Below, in pieces: positions 61,636-64,000 of a stretch of 64,000 nt of DNA. The stretch spans positions 1 to 64,000 of the forward strand of contig NZ_PDWW01000017.1 of the NCBI RefSeq assembly GCF_010093445.1, read 5' to 3'. The notes beneath the pieces were generated by a model. The model was given only the letters and a program-made list of their open reading frames with translations, had not been told where the DNA came from and made no database searches. The position numbers and the translations under genes were made by a program. Within the stretch, counting starts at the first letter, position 1; the number at the start of each line of letters is the position of its first letter. This stretch comes from Pseudoxanthomonas japonensis. GTDB lineage: Bacteria > Pseudomonadota > Gammaproteobacteria > Xanthomonadales > Xanthomonadaceae.

Positions 61636-62085
61636 ATGGAAATGCAACAGAAAGAAGGCCTCGTCCAGCAGAATCTATTGGGCACGCTGAAGACCAACAA
61701 ATCCTTCTCGACCTTCATCAATGCCGTCGACAAGGCAGGCCTTACGGCTTCACTGGCAGGTGATGAGCAGTTCACGCTTTTCGCCCCCACCGACGAAGCG
61801 TTCTCTGGCCTGCCGGCAGGCGCGCTCGACCGGTTGCTCGAGCCTGCCAACAAGGATGAGTTGGCTTCGGTGATCAACTATCACCTAGTCAGTGGGCGCA
61901 AGACGACCGATGTCGGGAAATGGAAGTCGGCGCGCACGGTGCACGGCCAGACTGCACCGATCAAGGTCGCTGAAGGCAAGCTCAGCATCGGTTCCGCGCG
62001 CGTCACGCTTCCGGACATCCTTGCCAAGAATGGCGTGATCCACGGTATCGACAAGGTCAACCTTCCGGAATCCAAACCCAACTGA
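61636..62085 (+). CDS. fasciclin (FAS1) domain protein, no signal peptide
   Basis: A 149-residue protein that is one FAS1 domain: FSTFINAVDKAGLTASLAG, FTLFAPTDEAFSGLP, LASVINYHLVSGRKTTDV and NGVIHGIDKVNLP (the H2 and YH motifs). FAS1 domains are usually extracellular adhesion modules, but no signal peptide or lipobox precedes this one, so its location is unclear. Start at 61636 or the ATG two codons later. Isolated from recognised operons. Confidence 0.88.
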   Translation: MEMQQKEGLVQQNLLGTLKTNKSFSTFINAVDKAGLTASLAGDEQFTLFAPTDEAFSGLPAGALDRLLEPANKDELASVINYHLVSGRKTTDVGKWKSARTVHGQTAPIKVAEGKLSIGSARVTLPDILAKNGVIHGIDKVNLPESKPN

Positions 62086-62160
62086 GGTGCGGATGCAAAG
62101 GACTGCTCGCGGCGGGAAGAAATTCCCGCCGCATCGCTACCCTCGGAGGCTGAACTGTCT

Positions 62161-62472
62161 ATGGGCCCACCCATCAAACCCCACGTATCAGCCTCAATCG
62201 GCGTCGGCACGGACCGAGCCAAGGCCGCTGCTGCCCTAATGAACAAGATCGCCTATCAGCTGAGACCCGCAAGCAAGACGACCATGGCGCCCTGTGCACG
62301 ATGCTGCAGGCCAAGTCCAGGCGGCCAGCCTTGTGCAAAGTGTCTGACAGACGAGTTGGGCACCCTCATCAACAACTTTGGTGCGGCGTCGCGCTGGCTC
62401 GAATCGACCAAACAAGCAAGCCAGGACGAAGGTACGGTACTCCGCTATGCGGGACTCGCAGAAGCGAACTGA
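62161..62472 (+). CDS. small unknown protein with Cys cluster
   Basis: A 103-residue reading frame, no family recognised. A central segment, CARCCRPSPGGQPCAKC (about residues 45-61), has paired Cys like a small zinc-binding knuckle. The C-terminal part (LGTLINNFGAASRWLES) is probably helical. GGAGGCTGAACTGTCT lies before the ATG. Composition resembles the two neighbouring small genes and differs from the operons to the left. Confidence 0.5.
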   Translation: MGPPIKPHVSASIGVGTDRAKAAAALMNKIAYQLRPASKTTMAPCARCCRPSPGGQPCAKCLTDELGTLINNFGAASRWLESTKQASQDEGTVLRYAGLAEAN

Positions 62473-62725
62473 TTGCCTCGAGTCCTTGTGCAGAGTCCTG
62501 TACGGTTTCCAGTCATTCGGAAATGTTTCTGCGTTATACGGGGCAGTGGGCTCTGCTGCGACGTCGCTGCCACTCATCGGAACATCTCCTGATCCCCGGA
62601 ATGCCGGGCAGCACGAGGCTGCGCTAACCGATGAAACTTTATGCAGAATCACGCCGGTGTACTGCTCCCGATTTGGGAGCACTCCCGGTGGGCGACAGTC
62701 ATCGTACTAACCGGAGGTGATGGCG
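62473..62725. other. intergenic, no gene supported
   Basis: A 253-bp gap between two small unknown genes, with below-average GC. No RNA gene, repeat or terminator is evident. Confidence 0.4.
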
Positions 62726-62959
62726 ATGCGAACAGTTTCCGAGCTCAGTACTATTCTAAGTGAGAGCATGGCAAGGCTTCGCGACGGCCAAGTGGGGTGT
62801 GACGCTCGCGGGTTCGTTCGAACGTTGCGTACCCAACTGCTGCTTGAAGCGCCCGAAGGTGCGCGACTTGCCATCTGCGCGCGCCTCGCTGCAATGGAAA
62901 TAATGCTGAACCAGAGAGAGGCAGCATTGCCAAATTCTGCAACGAGCGTCATTGGGTAA
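62726..62959 (+). CDS. small unknown helical protein
   Basis: A 77-residue protein, MRTVSELSTILSESMARLRD onward, predicted mostly helical (LEAPEGARLAICARLAAMEIMLNQREAAL). GGAGGTGATGGCG gives a strong ribosome-binding site for the ATG at 62726; ATG at 62720 and GTG at 62717 overlap that site and are less likely. No family recognised. Confidence 0.55.
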   Translation: MRTVSELSTILSESMARLRDGQVGCDARGFVRTLRTQLLLEAPEGARLAICARLAAMEIMLNQREAALPNSATSVIG

Positions 62960-63076
62960 AGCTGATCATGATGTCGCACGATCATCCGTTCGCGGACAGA
63001 TGGCTTCGGGGTGAAGCCACATGCGCGTCTTCGTGAACCCTGCGCTTCCAACCCAAGGCGGAAATGGAAGTCCTGT

Positions 63077-63337
63077 CTACATAGGCTGGCAGCCAGCCGG
63101 ATCCGCGTCAGTGTTGATGGCGGCTACTGGTAACCCGCATGTATGTGTCTTGAGCATGAAATCCAGGCGTCCCCGTACGTACTGCATATCTTCATCAGCA
63201 GCTTGATCGAGAATCTCTTTCGCGAGCGCATTGAACTGAGGCCAGAACTGGGCTTCATGTCGGAGATGCTGCAGCCAGTGCGGCATCATGGCCGCCAGTC
63301 GATCCAGTTCCGCATCGAGCTGCGCACGAGGTTTCAT
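63077..63337 (-). CDS. small unknown protein coupled to the GH94 gene
   Basis: An 86-residue protein starting MKPRAQLDAELDRLAAMMPH, rich in charged and aromatic residues (WLQHLRHEAQFWPQFNALAKEILDQA) and probably helical. Its ATG overlaps the stop of the GH94/NdvB-like gene by 4 bp, arguing for a real, cotranslated gene. An ATG at 63355 would extend it. No family recognised. Confidence 0.7.
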   Translation of the reverse strand: MKPRAQLDAELDRLAAMMPHWLQHLRHEAQFWPQFNALAKEILDQAADEDMQYVRGRLDFMLKTHTCGLPVAAINTDADPAGCQPM

Positions 63338-64000
63338 ATCGGCGCGCGGGACCATCTCGCTTCCACCCGATGCACGTTGCCGTCGTCCACCAGTGCGAAA
63401 CGCAATCCTGCCTGTTCCACGCCATCCAGTTGCAGCGTGGTATCGCCGGCATCCTGTTGCGTGACGGAGATGACGTAGAGGCTGGATCCGAAGCGGTATC
63501 GCAGTTCGTATTCCGTCCATTCGCGTGGCAGGCAGGGATGCAGTACCAGCTCGCCCCCGATGCGCTGCAAGCCCAACAGCGACTCGGTCAGCAGGCGATA
63601 CATCCAGCCGGCGGAGCCGGTATACCAGGTCCAGCCGCCACGGCCGACGTGCGGTGCCACGCCATAGACATCGGCCGCGAGCACGTACGGCTCCACCTTG
63701 TAGAGCGCGGTAGCATCCGGATCCTGCGCGTGATTGATCGGGTTGATCATGCGTGCCAGCTCCCACGCCCGTTCCGTGTCGCCTTGATGCGCGAATGCCA
63801 TCGCGGCCCATACCGCGGCATGCGTGTACTGGCCTCCGTTCTCGCGCACACCCGGAACGTAGCCGCGGATGTAGCCGGGATCTTTTGGGGTCTTGTCGAA
63901 GGGAGGGTCGAGCAACTGGATCAGCCCCGCCTCCCGCTTCACGAGATGGCGATCCAGTGACGCCATCGCCTGCCGAGCGCGCACCGGATCCGCGGCCCCG
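63334..64000 (-). CDS. GH94/NdvB-type cyclic beta-glucan synthase or phosphorylase, C-terminal part
   Basis: The C-terminal 222 or so residues of a gene that continues beyond the right edge. PFDKTPKDPGYIRGYVPGVRENGGQYTHAAVWAAMAFA, ELARMINPINHA, YKVEPYVLAADVYG and GGWTWYTGSAGWMYR are the conserved end of GH94 enzymes, as in the phosphorylase domain of cyclic beta-1,2-glucan synthase. Whether the glycosyltransferase part of NdvB is present cannot be seen. GTG at 63984 is internal, not the start. Confidence 0.9.
   Translation of the reverse strand, partial: GAADPVRARQAMASLDRHLVKREAGLIQLLDPPFDKTPKDPGYIRGYVPGVRENGGQYTHAAVWAAMAFAHQGDTERAWELARMINPINHAQDPDATALYKVEPYVLAADVYGVAPHVGRGGWTWYTGSAGWMYRLLTESLLGLQRIGGELVLHPCLPREWTEYELRYRFGSSLYVISVTQQDAGDTTLQLDGVEQAGLRFALVDDGNVHRVEARWSRAPI

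Noticed and set aside
63021-63206. Short plus-strand frame near the right end
   Set aside because: Overlaps the supported small gene on the minus strand, has no ribosome-binding site and no recognisable features.
1-64000. tRNA, rRNA, CRISPR arrays, prophage or insertion sequences
   Set aside because: I looked for transposase motifs, regular repeat-spacer arrays and tRNA-like T-loops and saw none I could support; a covariance-model search would be needed to exclude small RNAs.

Overview
The window is high-GC, densely coded DNA of a gammaproteobacterium that I would place in the Xanthomonadaceae (Pseudoxanthomonas, Xanthomonas, Stenotrophomonas or a relative). The reasons are the codon use, the large TonB-dependent receptor tied to plant-polysaccharide enzymes, the class II xylose isomerase next to glycoside hydrolases, and the cbb3 accessory gene order. 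Genus is inference; no rRNA or species marker is present.

Layout. (1) 107-958: an ankyrin-repeat lipoprotein. (2) 1244-16648: a microaerobic respiration island. On the minus strand runs ccoN-O-Q-P, a small membrane protein, ccoG-H-I-S, a TauE/SafE-like membrane protein and cydD-cydC, nearly all with overlapping stops and starts. Divergently on the plus strand lies cydA-cydB-cydX. The 203-bp intergenic region holds a perfect FNR/ANR box at 13634-13647 placed correctly for ccoN. (3) 16658-24302: a minus-strand operon for oxidative (De Ley-Doudoroff) D-galactose catabolism (SDR dehydrogenase, KDPGal aldolase, galactonate dehydratase, SMP-30 lactonase, KDGal kinase) running on into two GH43 glycosidases, with a divergent GbpR-like LysR regulator at 24593. 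(4) 25883-48538: a xyloglucan utilization locus with TonB receptor, GH74 xyloglucanase, CE20-type acetylesterase, GH35, GH31 with PA14 insert, GH95, xylulokinase, xylose isomerase, xylose MFS permease, GH3 and an SSS-type sugar transporter. Together (3) and (4) take acetylated, fucosylated xyloglucan from polymer to glucose, xylulose 5-phosphate, and pyruvate plus glyceraldehyde 3-phosphate.

(5) 48604-55070: a tightly coupled operon of a thermostable-hemolysin family protein, an AMP-forming acyl ligase, a TenA/heme-oxygenase-like diiron protein, an SDR, a TPR protein and a PmrAB/QseBC-like two-component system. Its upstream region has four hexamers phased exactly 11 bp apart, the layout of OmpR-family sites. 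I consider this the best candidate for an undescribed system, probably making or modifying an acyl-derived molecule. (6) 55549-60411: moeA-mobA, an AraC regulator with wrbA, an orphan NarL-type response regulator and a chloroperoxidase-like hydrolase with two plausible starts. (7) 60566-64000: a decayed gabT pseudogene, a compositionally different stretch with a FAS1 protein and two small unknown genes, and the 3' end of a GH94/NdvB-like gene coupled to a small unknown gene, cut by the right edge.

All functions come from reading the translated sequence; no database search was run.
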